Positions 26,220 to 35,635 of a stretch of DNA of 64,000 nt are shown here, in pieces (positions within the stretch are counted from its first letter, which is position 1; the number at the start of each line of letters is the position of its first letter). The stretch spans positions 186,001 through 250,000 of the forward strand of contig CAWHVW010000005.1 in assembly GCA_963832965.1 (NCBI GenBank). The letters are read 5' to 3'. The notes under the pieces are model-generated. The model was not told where the DNA came from. It made no database searches and saw only the letters and a program-made list of their open reading frames with translations. The stretch is from CAWACP01 sp963832965. Its GTDB lineage: Bacteria; Acidobacteriota; Terriglobia; Bryobacterales; Bryobacteraceae. The translations under genes and the position numbers were made by a program.

Positions 26220-27173
26220 GTGTCCACGCTGCCGCTTTTCGACAACCCTGCGTCCTTCGACCGCGAAGGGTTACGCCGCAAACTGGAGGAAGCGGCGCGC
26301 GCGGGAGTTTTCATCGGAACCAGTTCCTGGAAGTATGAGGGTTGGTGCGGGCAGATCTACACAAGGGAACAGTACCAGACGCGAGGGCGATTTTCCGAAG
26401 CGCGCTTCGCGGCTGAGTGCCTGGCCGAGTACGCCACAGTGTTTCCGGTGGTGTGCGGCGATTTCACTTTCTACCAGTTTCCTTCCGAGGGGTATTGGAG
26501 GAAAGTGTTCACGTCGGCGCCTTCCACGCTGCTGTACGCACTGAAGGTGCCAGAGGACATCACCGTGAAGATGTTTCCCGGCCATGCGCGGTATGGGCCT
26601 CGTGCGGGTCAGATCAACGAGAGCTTCCTCAATGCGGCGCTGTTCGATTCCGGATTTCTTGACCTGCTGCGTCCCTATCGGCAGCGCGTGGCCGTGCTCA
26701 TTTTCGAGTTCGGCGCGTTTTCGACGCGAACGTACGCGGACGTGAGCGAGTTTCTGGCGGAACTCGATCCGTTCCTGGCGGCCCTGCCGCGCGATTTCCG
26801 TTATGGCGTGGAGATCCGCAATGAGGAGTTCCTCGCAGCGGAGTATTTTGCCTGTCTGCGTCGGCACGGAGTGGCACACGTGCTGAACGGTTGGACGCGA
26901 ATGCCGGAAATTGGTGAACAGATGGAGATGCCTGACGTTTATACCGCCGATTTCACCGTGGCGCGCGCGCTGCTGCGGCGTGGGCGCGGGTATGCCGAGG
27001 CGGTTGAGAAGTTCGCGCCGTATACGTCGATTCAGGATCCCAACCCTTCCACTCGCCAGGCGCTACGAAACCTCGCGGTACGGGCCCGCGAGCGTAATGA
27101 GCCGTCGTATCTGTTCGTCAATAATCGCCTTGAGGGGAACGCTCCGGAGACGATACAGGCGATTCTGGAGTGA
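26220..27173 (+). CDS. DUF72 (YecE-like) protein
   Basis: A 317-residue predicted TIM-barrel protein of the DUF72 family. Signature segments are VFIGTSSWKYEGWCGQIY near residue 30, FTFYQFPSEGYWRKVF, YALKVPEDITV and YGVEIRNEEFLAAEYF, with the C-terminal LFVNNRLEGNAPETI. The biochemical role of the family is not established. GTG start at 26220 just downstream of the palindrome. It is monocistronic, with a 112-base gap before the radical SAM region. Confidence 0.88.
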   Translation: MSTLPLFDNPASFDREGLRRKLEEAARAGVFIGTSSWKYEGWCGQIYTREQYQTRGRFSEARFAAECLAEYATVFPVVCGDFTFYQFPSEGYWRKVFTSAPSTLLYALKVPEDITVKMFPGHARYGPRAGQINESFLNAALFDSGFLDLLRPYRQRVAVLIFEFGAFSTRTYADVSEFLAELDPFLAALPRDFRYGVEIRNEEFLAAEYFACLRRHGVAHVLNGWTRMPEIGEQMEMPDVYTADFTVARALLRRGRGYAEAVEKFAPYTSIQDPNPSTRQALRNLAVRARERNEPSYLFVNNRLEGNAPETIQAILE

Positions 27174-27254
27174 TCAGAGCGCGACGTTTGATTGGTTATG
27201 GGTGTTGCTGCCCCTGCGAGTAGCTTTTTCCGGGTCTGACCGCGTCCGTCGGCA

Positions 27255-27287
27255 TTGACAAAAAGTACTTGTTGTAATAAAGTACTT
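27255..27287 (+). promoter_or_regulatory. Promoter with paired AAGTACTT palindromes
   Basis: A TTGACA box at 27255-27260 is followed 17 bases later by TAAAGT (27278-27283), a good sigma-70-type promoter. Two copies of the self-complementary octamer AAGTACTT (27263-27270 and 27280-27287) lie 17 bases apart, inside the spacer and over the -10 region, as expected for a repressor operator. Just downstream, ATG 27290 opens a 12-codon frame whose TGA overlaps the start at 27325. Confidence 0.5.
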
Positions 27288-27324
27288 GCATGACCCTGTC
27301 TCTCGCCGTTGGGTTCCGCGCGCG

Positions 27325-28806
27325 ATGATATCGCCACCCGTCCTGAATCCCGGGGCCCCCGGAGGGCGGATACAACCGCGGTACGCGCTGCTGATTAATC
27401 CTTTCTATCCGAAGGATCCGAACGCGAGCTTCGGCAAACATGTATTGACTCCGACGCTGGCGCTCACCAGTTTCGCGGCGACGACACCGAAGCACTGGCA
27501 GGTTCGCTACTGGGACGAAAACCTGCTGGACGGAAGGCCGCCCTTTCAACCCATGCCGGAGCTGGTGGGGATTACGGTTCACCTGACCTTCGCGAGGCGG
27601 GCGTTCGAGCTGGCCCACTGGTACCGGAGCTGCGGCAGCAAGGTGGTGCTGGGCGGACTGCATGTGCTGTCATGTCCCGAGGAGTGCGCGCCCCATGCGG
27701 ACGCCCTGGCCATAGGCGACGGCATTCAGCTATGGCCGCGCATTGTCGGCGATGTGGAACAAGGGCGCCTGCAGCCAAGATACATGGCGGATTATCAGAA
27801 CGACTACCGCACCGATCCTGCGCCACGCCGATCTTTACTCCCGCGAAAGAGCTTTCTCACTACCGCCAGTCTGATTGCCACGCGTGGGTGTCATAGCCGT
27901 TGCGGCTTCTGCTACCTGGCGACGGATGGCTTACGCATGCCGTATCGAATGCGCGACCCCTCTCAGATAGCCGCTGAGTTCGAGGCGGATGACCAGCCGT
28001 ACGGCGTTTTCATCGATAACAATCTCGGCTCGAACCGGCCATACCTGCGCGCCCTTTGTGACGCGCTGCGCTCGCTGAACAAGATCTGGAGCGCGGCCGT
28101 TTCCATTGACGTGACTGACGATCCCGGTCTGATTCGAGCAATGGCGCTGGCGGGCTGCACGGGCGTGTTTGTCGGCTTCGAGTCGCTGACGGACGAGAAC
28201 CTCGCGGACGCGCGGAAGAAGACGCCAAAGACAGCGGACTACGCCCGCCGGGTGCGCATGCTGCACGACAACGGGATACAGGTGAACGGTTCGTTCGTGC
28301 TGGGATTCGACCATGACCGCAAGGACGTTTTTGCTCGCACGGCGGAGTGGGTGGAGGAGAACCGGCTGGAGTGCTCGACGTTTCACATTCTCACCCCCTA
28401 TCCAGGGACGCCGTTGTTCCGCCAAATGGAAGCGGGCGGGCGTTTGTTACACCGCGACTGGGATTTGTACGACACGGCGCACGCGGTGTTCCGGCCGAAG
28501 CATATGGAGGCACTTGAACTCGAGGAAGGGTATGAGTGGATCTACCGGCGGCTCTTTTCCCACGCGTCGATCTGGCGTCGTCGTCCTGAGGACTGGCGGG
28601 CGGTTACGCCTTATCTGGCGATGTCTTATTTGTATAAGCGATCAAACCGGTTGTGGCATCTGCTCATCAGGCGTCACCTGGTTCACGCCTTGTGGCGGCC
28701 TGTGGTGGAACTGACCCGTCTGCGGCACTTACGGTTCCGGCGGGAGTTGGCTGAGCGGGAGGCGGTGAGTGCGCCAGGGGTCAACGTGGTGACGGCTGGC
28801 GTTTAA
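27325..28806 (+). CDS. B12-binding-like radical SAM protein
   Basis: A 493-residue radical SAM enzyme. The N-terminal 160 residues look like a cobalamin-binding-type Rossmann domain (YALLINPFYPKDPNASFGKH, VVLGGLHVLSCPEECAPHAD). The 4Fe-4S-binding motif is ATRGCHSRCGFCYLA (CxxxCxxC). Later segments GVFVGFESLTDENLADARKK and GSFVLGFDHDRKDVFARTAEW match the B12-dependent class, and the C-terminus resembles DUF4070. This group includes methylases and hopanoid or lipid modifying enzymes; the substrate is not predictable. The frame is also open to TTG 27286; ATG 27325 is chosen because it is coupled to a 12-codon upstream frame. Confidence 0.85.
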   Translation: MISPPVLNPGAPGGRIQPRYALLINPFYPKDPNASFGKHVLTPTLALTSFAATTPKHWQVRYWDENLLDGRPPFQPMPELVGITVHLTFARRAFELAHWYRSCGSKVVLGGLHVLSCPEECAPHADALAIGDGIQLWPRIVGDVEQGRLQPRYMADYQNDYRTDPAPRRSLLPRKSFLTTASLIATRGCHSRCGFCYLATDGLRMPYRMRDPSQIAAEFEADDQPYGVFIDNNLGSNRPYLRALCDALRSLNKIWSAAVSIDVTDDPGLIRAMALAGCTGVFVGFESLTDENLADARKKTPKTADYARRVRMLHDNGIQVNGSFVLGFDHDRKDVFARTAEWVEENRLECSTFHILTPYPGTPLFRQMEAGGRLLHRDWDLYDTAHAVFRPKHMEALELEEGYEWIYRRLFSHASIWRRRPEDWRAVTPYLAMSYLYKRSNRLWHLLIRRHLVHALWRPVVELTRLRHLRFRRELAEREAVSAPGVNVVTAGV

Positions 28807-28969
28807 CGGATTGGAGCGGGGGCTGACCAGCCCCGCGCAGGACGGGGCATCACGATGGGCGCTCTCTGTGCGAAGCTCGCCCATAGTACGAAAACACTAG
28901 AGACCTGATTGCTTCGAGCCGTTACAATTGATATAAGTCGTCGCTGCTGGAGTGTAAGCGATCAGGGTA

Positions 28970-31825
28970 TTGATGATTCGAAAGCTCTCGGCGGTTGCAT
29001 TACTCCTCCTGCTGGTCAATACGGCGTACATCACCGCCTTCGCCACGCCGAGCATCTTCTACATGGGCAACGTGGTGCTTCACGTTTTCGTGGGGTTCGC
29101 GCTGTTCGTGGCTTTCTTGTTTCTAATGGCGAAGGATCGTGAACGGCAGCGTTACACCGCGCCCGCCGCGGTGTTCTTCACCGTCGCGACCATTACTGCC
29201 GCGTACCTTTCAGTGTTTGGAGATACGCGCGCTCATCGATGGGTGCTTTACACGCATGTCGCCGCCGCGGTTGCCGGGCTGCTGCTTCTGATTCCTTATG
29301 TGCTGGCGAAGTCGCGCACCAGCGGCGGGGGATGGCGGCGATTCCAGCAGGCGTTCGTGGTGCTGGTCATTTTCCTCTTCGTCTTTCCGGTGTCCGCGCG
29401 CCTTTATCAGAGGAAGTTCCCGCCCGCCGATGATTCTGTCGGCCACCCACTCACCGCGCCCCTCACCATGACCGGCGAAGGAGCCGGGCCCACATCGCCG
29501 TTCTGGCCTTCCTCCTCACGCACCAACACGGGGAAGATTATCCCTTCCAATTTCTTCATGGACTCCGCGCAGTGCGGCGAATGTCACAAGGACATCTACA
29601 CGCAGTGGAAGAGCTCCATGCATCACTTTGCGTCCTTCAATAACCAGTACTACCGGAAATCCATCGAGTACATGCAGGACGTTCAGGGTACGACCAGGAG
29701 CAGCAAGTGGTGCGCCGGCTGTCACGATCACGCGGTTTTCTTCAACGGTCGCTTCGACCGGCCCATCAGGGAACAGATCGACACCCCGGAGGCGCAGAAC
29801 GGGCTCGGGTGCATGTCCTGCCACGCCATCACGGCGCTGCACAGCACCATGGGCAACGCCGACATCACCGTCACCTACCCGCCGCTGCATGAGCTGGCAT
29901 CGAGCCGGAATCCGTTTCTGCACGCCGCGGACGCTTTCCTGACTTATCTCGATCCGGAACCGCACCGGCGCACGTTCCTCAAGCCGTTCATGAAGCAAGC
30001 CGAGTTCTGCTCGGCGTGCCACAAGGTGCACCTGGATATGCCTGTAAATAATTACCGTTGGGTTCGCGGCTTCGACGACTACGACAACTGGCAGGCCAGC
30101 GGAGTGTCGGGCCAGGGAGCGCGTTCCTTCTACTATCCGCCGAAGTCGCTGGCGTGCGCCGATTGCCATATGCCCATGGTGGCGTCGCAGGACCCCGGGA
30201 ACATCAACGGCATGGTGCACTCCCACCGCTTTCCCGCGGCCAACACGGCCGTTGCCTACGTGAACAAGGACGCCGCGCAACTCAAGGCCGAGCGGGATTT
30301 TCTAACGTCGGGCTTCATCACGGTGGATATCTTCGCCGCTTCGCCGGTGGACGCGCATGAGGGCGAGCTGCAGATGCGCCGGCGCGCCTCCGATACGCCC
30401 ACTCTGAACTCCACGTTCGGGGTGGGTGAAGAAAGCGAGCAGCATGGGGAGACGTTTATCCGCGAGGTGGGTCAAATCTCGGCGCCTATCAACAAGGCGA
30501 ATGCGGTGTTCCGGCCCGGCTCTACCGTGCGTGTGGATACCGTGGTGCGCACGAAGACGATCGGCCACTTCTTTCCTGGCGGCACCGTGGATGCCTTCGA
30601 CATCTGGCTGGAAATGGAGGGCCGCGATGCCACCGGGCGCGCGATCTTCTGGAGCGGCTTTGTCGAGGATGGCGGACATGGGGCAGTGGAACCCGGGGCG
30701 CATTTCTACAAGTCCTACCAGCTTGATGAAGAAGGCAACCCTATTAACAAGCGCAACGCGTGGTCGCAGCGCAGCGTGCTGTACGTACACTTGATCCCGC
30801 CGGGGGCGGCGGACGTGGTGCATTACCGCATTCATATTCCCGACGATGCGAAAGGGCCCATTACACTCACGGCGCGGCTGAACTATCGCAAGTTCTCGCA
30901 TTACTTCAATGAGTTCGCTTACGCGGGCCAGCCGAAGCCGGGCCAGCCGGCCTCGCTGGTGAGCCGGAGTTTCGATAATCGGGAGTTCTCGTTCGATCCG
31001 ACCAACATTCCCGCGAATGTCTCCGGGCAGATAAAGGGCGAGATCCCCGACATCCCCATCACCACGCTGGCCACGGCCACGGCCAAGCTGCAACTGGGCG
31101 ACAAACGTACCGAAACCAAATGGGAGCCCGTGGTTCGCAAGGAAGATCGCGTGCGCTGGAACGACTGGGGCATCGGAATGTTGTTGCAGGGCGATCTGAA
31201 GGGCGCCGAGTACGCATTCCGCAAGGTGACCGAGGCCGAACCCGGTTACGCCGACGGCTGGCTCAATGTGGCTCGGGCGCTGATTCAGGAGGGCGAGACC
31301 GATGAGGCGAAGCCGTTCGTGGAGAAGGCCATGGCGATCAACCCGCATCTGGGTCGCGTGTATTACTTCAAGGCGCTGACGCAAAAGTCCGATGGCGATT
31401 ACGACGGGGCGCTGCAATCGCTGGGCGTCGCCGCCTCGCTTTACCCGCGCGACCGCGTGGTGCGGGATCAGATGGGACGTATCCTTTTCCTGAAACGCGA
31501 GTACGCCGAGGCCATCAAGGCGTTCGACGTGACGCTTGCGGTGGATCCCGAGGATCTGCAGGCCCACTACAACCTGATGCTTTGTTATCGCGGTCTTGGA
31601 GATATGACCGGGGTGCAGCGCGAACAAACGCTATTCCTGCGGTTTAAAGCGAATGAAGCGGCGCAAAGCATCACGCAGAAGCCGCGCATGCTCAGCCCGG
31701 AGGACAATAACGAGCGCCAGCCGATTCACGACCATGACAATGGCCTCGCCGGCACGGCTCCCGCCCGGCCGCGCGCGGCGGTTGCGCATAGAGGACGAAC
31801 TTCAGGAGCCGCGTCGTCCGAATGA
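28970..31825 (+). CDS. Membrane-anchored pentahaem cytochrome c with TPR domain
   Basis: A 951-residue protein in three parts. Residues 1-145 hold about four to five membrane helices. Residues 195-410 carry five CxxCH haem sites: CGECH (~202), CAGCH (~248), CMSCH (~281), CSACH (~347) and CADCH (~396), the arrangement of c554-like multihaem proteins. After a beta-rich domain, TPR repeats occupy about residues 755-900 (YAFRKVTEAEPGYADGWLNV, FDVTLAVDPEDLQAHYNLML). It should face the periplasm and move electrons. The last four bases overlap the start of the CRTAC1-like gene, so the two are co-translated. Likely roles are respiration on an unknown substrate or extracellular electron transfer. Confidence 0.9.
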   Translation: MMIRKLSAVALLLLLVNTAYITAFATPSIFYMGNVVLHVFVGFALFVAFLFLMAKDRERQRYTAPAAVFFTVATITAAYLSVFGDTRAHRWVLYTHVAAAVAGLLLLIPYVLAKSRTSGGGWRRFQQAFVVLVIFLFVFPVSARLYQRKFPPADDSVGHPLTAPLTMTGEGAGPTSPFWPSSSRTNTGKIIPSNFFMDSAQCGECHKDIYTQWKSSMHHFASFNNQYYRKSIEYMQDVQGTTRSSKWCAGCHDHAVFFNGRFDRPIREQIDTPEAQNGLGCMSCHAITALHSTMGNADITVTYPPLHELASSRNPFLHAADAFLTYLDPEPHRRTFLKPFMKQAEFCSACHKVHLDMPVNNYRWVRGFDDYDNWQASGVSGQGARSFYYPPKSLACADCHMPMVASQDPGNINGMVHSHRFPAANTAVAYVNKDAAQLKAERDFLTSGFITVDIFAASPVDAHEGELQMRRRASDTPTLNSTFGVGEESEQHGETFIREVGQISAPINKANAVFRPGSTVRVDTVVRTKTIGHFFPGGTVDAFDIWLEMEGRDATGRAIFWSGFVEDGGHGAVEPGAHFYKSYQLDEEGNPINKRNAWSQRSVLYVHLIPPGAADVVHYRIHIPDDAKGPITLTARLNYRKFSHYFNEFAYAGQPKPGQPASLVSRSFDNREFSFDPTNIPANVSGQIKGEIPDIPITTLATATAKLQLGDKRTETKWEPVVRKEDRVRWNDWGIGMLLQGDLKGAEYAFRKVTEAEPGYADGWLNVARALIQEGETDEAKPFVEKAMAINPHLGRVYYFKALTQKSDGDYDGALQSLGVAASLYPRDRVVRDQMGRILFLKREYAEAIKAFDVTLAVDPEDLQAHYNLMLCYRGLGDMTGVQREQTLFLRFKANEAAQSITQKPRMLSPEDNNERQPIHDHDNGLAGTAPARPRAAVAHRGRTSGAASSE

Positions 31826-33477
31826 AACTACTTCCCGCTATCACCTTCGTCGCCGCGCTTGGGTGTGCCGCGTTGTTTCTGGCCGCCAGTCCGGCCGGCG
31901 TGAGCGTTCGTTTCACCGACGTCACCAGTGCGGCTGGCATTCACTTTGTCCACACCGCCGGTAAGAGCGGCAAGAAGTACCTGCCGGAAACCATGGGCTC
32001 TGGCGTGGCCGTGCTCGATGTGGATGGCGACGGCTGGCCCGATTTGCTGTTCATCAACAGCCATCCGTTCGGGCCGCACGCGAAGAAAACGCTCTGCGCG
32101 CTCTACCGCAACAATCATAACGGCACCTTCACGGACATTACCGCTGGCAGCGGCCTGGACGTGGAAATGTACGGGATGGGCGTGGCCGTGGCCGATTACG
32201 ACAACGACGGGCGCGACGACGTGTACATCACCGCCATCGACGGCGACCATCTGTTCCATAACGAAGGAAACGGCAAATTCCGTGACGTGACGAAGTCGTC
32301 GGGCATTCACAACGCGAATTTCGGGGAGAGCGCGGCGTGGCTGGATTATGACCGCGACGGCAAACCCGATCTGTTTGTCACGAATTACGTGCAATGGACC
32401 GAGAAGGGCGATCTGTGGTGCTCCATGGACGGATCGACTAAGTCGTACTGCACGCCAGAATCGTATAAGGGCACATCGTCGAAACTGTACCACAACCTTG
32501 GCAATGGGCGGTTCGAGGACGTTACCGAAAAGGCCGGGCTGGGGGATGCCACCAGCAAGTCTCTCGGCGTCACGGTGTTCGACATGGACAACGACGGATG
32601 GCCCGATCTGTTTGTCGCCAACGACACGCAGCCGAACAAGCTATATAGGAATAATCACGATGGCACGTTCAGCGACGTGGGCGTTTCCGCCGGGGTGGCC
32701 TTTGGCGAGGACGGAGTGGCGCGCGGCGCGATGGGCGTGGACGCGGCCGACTATGATCGCTCCGGGCGTTTCGATCTGCTGGTGGGGAATTTCTCCAATC
32801 AGATGCTCGGCCTCTATCACAACGAGGGCACGGGATTGTTTGTGGACGAAGCGCCGCGCTCGGCGGTGGGCCGCGCCAGCCTGTTGAGCCTCACTTTCGG
32901 CGCGTTCTTCTTCGACTACGATCTCGATGGATATCCGGACATCTTCGCGGCTAACGGACATATTGACGAGCAGATCGGCCGCGTGCAACCGAAGATCCAG
33001 TTCCGCGAGCCTCCGCTGCTGTTCCACGATCTGGGCCACGGCAGGTTCGAGGACGCGAGCAAATCCGTGGGGCCGGATCTGCAGCGGCCGATTGTGGCGC
33101 GAGGGGCGGCGTATCTCGATTACGATCACGATGGGGATTTGGATATTGTGGTCACCACCAATAACGGTCCGGCTTATCTGTTCCGCAACGACGGAGGGAA
33201 TCGGAATCACTGGCTGACGTTGAAACTGGTGGGTACGAAGTCGAACCGCAGCGCACTGGGCGCCGTTGTCCGCGTGGAGAGCGCGTCAGGCACGCAGATG
33301 CAGGCGGTGCATAGCGGGTCGAGTTATTGCTCGCAAAGCGATCTGGCGCTGACGTTCGGGCTTGGGCAGGATGAGGTGGCGAAGTCGATTGTGGTGGACT
33401 GGCCCAGCGGGCACGTCGACAGGCTTTACAACGTCAAGGTAAATCAGTTCAAGGTTGTGACTGAGTCGCGGCCTTGA
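31822..33477 (+). CDS. CRTAC1-like secreted FG-GAP/ASPIC-UnbV protein
   Basis: A 551-residue exported protein. A signal peptide (ITFVAALGCAALFLAASPAG) is followed by FG-GAP/VCBS repeats of an integrin-like beta-propeller, each with a calcium-type loop such as DVDGDGWPDL, DYDNDGRDDV, DYDRDGKPDL and DMDNDGWPDL. The last 100 residues are an ASPIC/UnbV domain (GLGQDEVAKSIVVDWPSGHV). Family members are surface or periplasmic proteins of unknown activity. The ATGA overlap with the pentahaem cytochrome and the shared export route suggest a physical complex. Confidence 0.92.
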   Translation: MKLLPAITFVAALGCAALFLAASPAGVSVRFTDVTSAAGIHFVHTAGKSGKKYLPETMGSGVAVLDVDGDGWPDLLFINSHPFGPHAKKTLCALYRNNHNGTFTDITAGSGLDVEMYGMGVAVADYDNDGRDDVYITAIDGDHLFHNEGNGKFRDVTKSSGIHNANFGESAAWLDYDRDGKPDLFVTNYVQWTEKGDLWCSMDGSTKSYCTPESYKGTSSKLYHNLGNGRFEDVTEKAGLGDATSKSLGVTVFDMDNDGWPDLFVANDTQPNKLYRNNHDGTFSDVGVSAGVAFGEDGVARGAMGVDAADYDRSGRFDLLVGNFSNQMLGLYHNEGTGLFVDEAPRSAVGRASLLSLTFGAFFFDYDLDGYPDIFAANGHIDEQIGRVQPKIQFREPPLLFHDLGHGRFEDASKSVGPDLQRPIVARGAAYLDYDHDGDLDIVVTTNNGPAYLFRNDGGNRNHWLTLKLVGTKSNRSALGAVVRVESASGTQMQAVHSGSSYCSQSDLALTFGLGQDEVAKSIVVDWPSGHVDRLYNVKVNQFKVVTESRP

Positions 33478-33508
33478 GTGCTGAGTTGGGCCGAATCCTC
33501 GTCACGAA

Positions 33509-33527
33509 GGCAGGGCACGGCCCTGCC
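33509..33527. repeat. Palindromic intergenic repeat (GGCAGGGC family)
   Basis: GGCAGGGC-ACG-GCCCTGCC, eight-pair arms with a three-base loop, followed by CCAC. It has the same core as the repeats at 21384 and 21464, with ACG instead of GTG in the loop. It lies between the convergent CRTAC1-like and DsbD-alpha genes. Confidence 0.8.
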
Positions 33528-33549
33528 CCACGGCGAGCAGATTACGGAG

Positions 33550-34008
33550 CTACTTGCTCGGTTCTACCGTGAGCGTCCATTGGAGCGGGAGTTTTTCGGG
33601 TTTGTAGCACATGCGATCGTCACAGGCCTGGTAGCGGAGTGCGCCGGTGATCTTGAGCACCCCTTCGGGAAGGGCTGAGCCCATGATCACGTCGCGGACG
33701 ATCCGAAAGCGCCCCTCGTAGACGGGCACCGTTTCGTCGATGGCCTGCAGATACAGCTTGTGCGACGCGGGCAATTCGACGTCGTTAGCTTTATAAGAGG
33801 GCGAGTCGTCCATGGTCCACGTGATTGGGATGTAGCTTCCCGCCCCGGGCGCGTAGACGTGCACTCCGGGTCGAAGATCGACGTCCAGGGTGAGCGCGAT
33901 CTTCTGGCCTGGGCGGACCACATCGGCGCTGGCGGAAGTTGTGATCTCCGCCTGCCTTCCGGTTACCACCGCCATTAGCGCAGTCGCCAGAACCATTGAG
34001 TGGCGCAT
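33550..34008 (-). CDS. Lone DsbD alpha-like periplasmic domain protein
   Basis: A 152-residue protein with a signal peptide (MVLATALMAVVTG) and one domain resembling the N-terminal disulfide-reductase domain of DsbD (DsbD_N/DsbC-like). HVYAPGAGSYIPITWTM and the C-terminal GALRYQACDDRMCYKPEKLP are diagnostic; the CDDRMC pair corresponds to the redox cysteines. The membrane and thioredoxin-like parts of DsbD are absent. It is the third gene of an ABC-transporter operon, one base after the permease stop. It may deliver or receive electrons from another thiol system, or chaperone a substrate. That is inference. Confidence 0.82.
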   Translation of the reverse strand: MRHSMVLATALMAVVTGRQAEITTSASADVVRPGQKIALTLDVDLRPGVHVYAPGAGSYIPITWTMDDSPSYKANDVELPASHKLYLQAIDETVPVYEGRFRIVRDVIMGSALPEGVLKITGALRYQACDDRMCYKPEKLPLQWTLTVEPSK

Positions 34009-34009
34009 A

Positions 34010-35635
34010 TCAGGTGGAAATCACCCCGGCCTGCCGGCTCAGCGCTCCGATGATCCGCTCGCGGTCGAGCACGCCGTAACGCGCCGCGGTCTCGATGGCC
34101 AGCGAGTATGCATACACGCCCGCAGACCCGAACACAATCAGGACCCCGAAGAAACCGGCTTCGCTATTGAAGGCAAATCGCGCCAGGTACGCGATTGCTA
34201 CCGGCAGGCAGGCCACCGGGAACGCCACCAGCGCCATCCACTGCACGCGCGAACCCTGATTCTTGAACGGCTGCGCCATGTTCATGGGCCGGGGATTCCA
34301 AATGGACGCCAGATTGCCCAGGCCGAGGAGAAATACGCACATTACCAGGCATACCGAGAAGGTTTCGATGACATGGACTGGCGTCAGAGGCAGGCGAAAG
34401 ACGAGGCATACGAAGGTAATGATGGCAACCTCCGCCAGAGCAAAGAAGGCTGCGGCCGCGTTCTTGGCAAGGAACACCCATTCCAGCCGCACGGGCACCA
34501 GATAGTAGATCTGAGCGGCGCCGCGGTCGGGGCCGAAGCTGTTGAAGAACAGCAGATCGGTGAGCAGCATGACGGCGTACGCGGAGACGATGGTCAGGAA
34601 GTTTTGCGCGATAAACGACTCCGCGTGGCGGGATGATCCAAGGGACATGGGAAGCCAGATCAACAAGCCAAAGGTGAAGCCCATGACGAACACGACGCGA
34701 AAGCGCGAGGATCGCGTCAGAATGCGCAGTTCCTTCTCCACCAGGGCAGCCAGAGGATCGGCGACCAGGCGCGCCGGCCATGTATAGAAGAACGCGAAGC
34801 GCTCGGGTCCCCGCGCGGTACTGGTCTCCGTGGCGGTGCTCTCCACTTCAACGGCGATGCTGCGCTCGAACTGGATTCGGCCGAAGACCCATGCCGCGCC
34901 AATCCATCCCAGCAGCACCAGCGGAGTCCACCACCGCGCGCGTCCGCTGGCAATCACCGCGGTCGCGTCCCAGGGCAGGAATGCGGTGGGCACTCCGGAG
35001 AGCGCCGCCCTGATCCTAAGCCCGGCGCCGGTGGTCAACAGCAGTTGCGGCAGAGCCGCCACGGTGACCAGCAGGAACATGGCGATTTCGCGGATGCGCC
35101 TCTTCGCGAACAGGCGGACCATGAGGTCGCGGACTCCGGCGGCCAGCAGCAGGTTCAACGCAATGAACAAAACGAAGCCGAGCGACGACCAGAGCGGCAA
35201 CCGGCGATTGAACAGGGACCCCACGATGGCGCCCGTGAGCACCATGAGGATCTCGACGCCGGTGGTGACGCGCAGCAGAACCTCGAGCCCGAAAAGCGCA
35301 TTCCGCGGAATCGGATACACCAGCAGCTTCCGGAGGTCCAGCACGGAGCCCGTGGAAGCCATGATCACCGGCACAAACTGCCAGTACACAAACATGAGGA
35401 ACAGCGCTGAGTTCAACACCAGCAGAAGGTATGATTGATGGCCGGCCTGCGCCATCAGCACCGCCGCGAAGACCGCCAGCGTGGTGACGCCGCCATACCA
35501 GAAGGCGGCGATGAGCACGGTCAAAACGGCGCTGCCCTTGTTGACGCCGGGGAGGCGATTCCATGAGGAACGCCACTGCGCCCACGCGATGGCGCGGATC
35601 TGGTTCCAGGCGACGGATCTCGGGGACGGGTTCAT
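34010..35635 (-). CDS. ABC transporter permease, large ABC-2-like
   Basis: A 541-residue membrane protein with about twelve hydrophobic helices in two halves. It starts at ATG 35635 (MNPSPRSVAWNQIRAIAWAQ). The open frame continues to 36601, but that extension is antisense-like reading of the ATPase gene and is rejected. The protein resembles large ABC-2 type exporter permeases with a long central loop (residues ~290-330, SIAVEVESTATETSTARGPE). Start and ATPase stop overlap as ATGA. Substrate unknown. Confidence 0.85.
   Translation of the reverse strand: MNPSPRSVAWNQIRAIAWAQWRSSWNRLPGVNKGSAVLTVLIAAFWYGGVTTLAVFAAVLMAQAGHQSYLLLVLNSALFLMFVYWQFVPVIMASTGSVLDLRKLLVYPIPRNALFGLEVLLRVTTGVEILMVLTGAIVGSLFNRRLPLWSSLGFVLFIALNLLLAAGVRDLMVRLFAKRRIREIAMFLLVTVAALPQLLLTTGAGLRIRAALSGVPTAFLPWDATAVIASGRARWWTPLVLLGWIGAAWVFGRIQFERSIAVEVESTATETSTARGPERFAFFYTWPARLVADPLAALVEKELRILTRSSRFRVVFVMGFTFGLLIWLPMSLGSSRHAESFIAQNFLTIVSAYAVMLLTDLLFFNSFGPDRGAAQIYYLVPVRLEWVFLAKNAAAAFFALAEVAIITFVCLVFRLPLTPVHVIETFSVCLVMCVFLLGLGNLASIWNPRPMNMAQPFKNQGSRVQWMALVAFPVACLPVAIAYLARFAFNSEAGFFGVLIVFGSAGVYAYSLAIETAARYGVLDRERIIGALSRQAGVIST

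Noticed and set aside
28807..28969. GC-rich hairpin after the radical SAM gene as another copy of the palindromic repeat
   Set aside because: The gcgggg...ccccgc arms do not share the GGCAGGGC core and it is not a convergent gap.
30302..31627. 441-codon minus-strand frame within the cytochrome gene
   Set aside because: Shadow of the TPR cytochrome; no domain.
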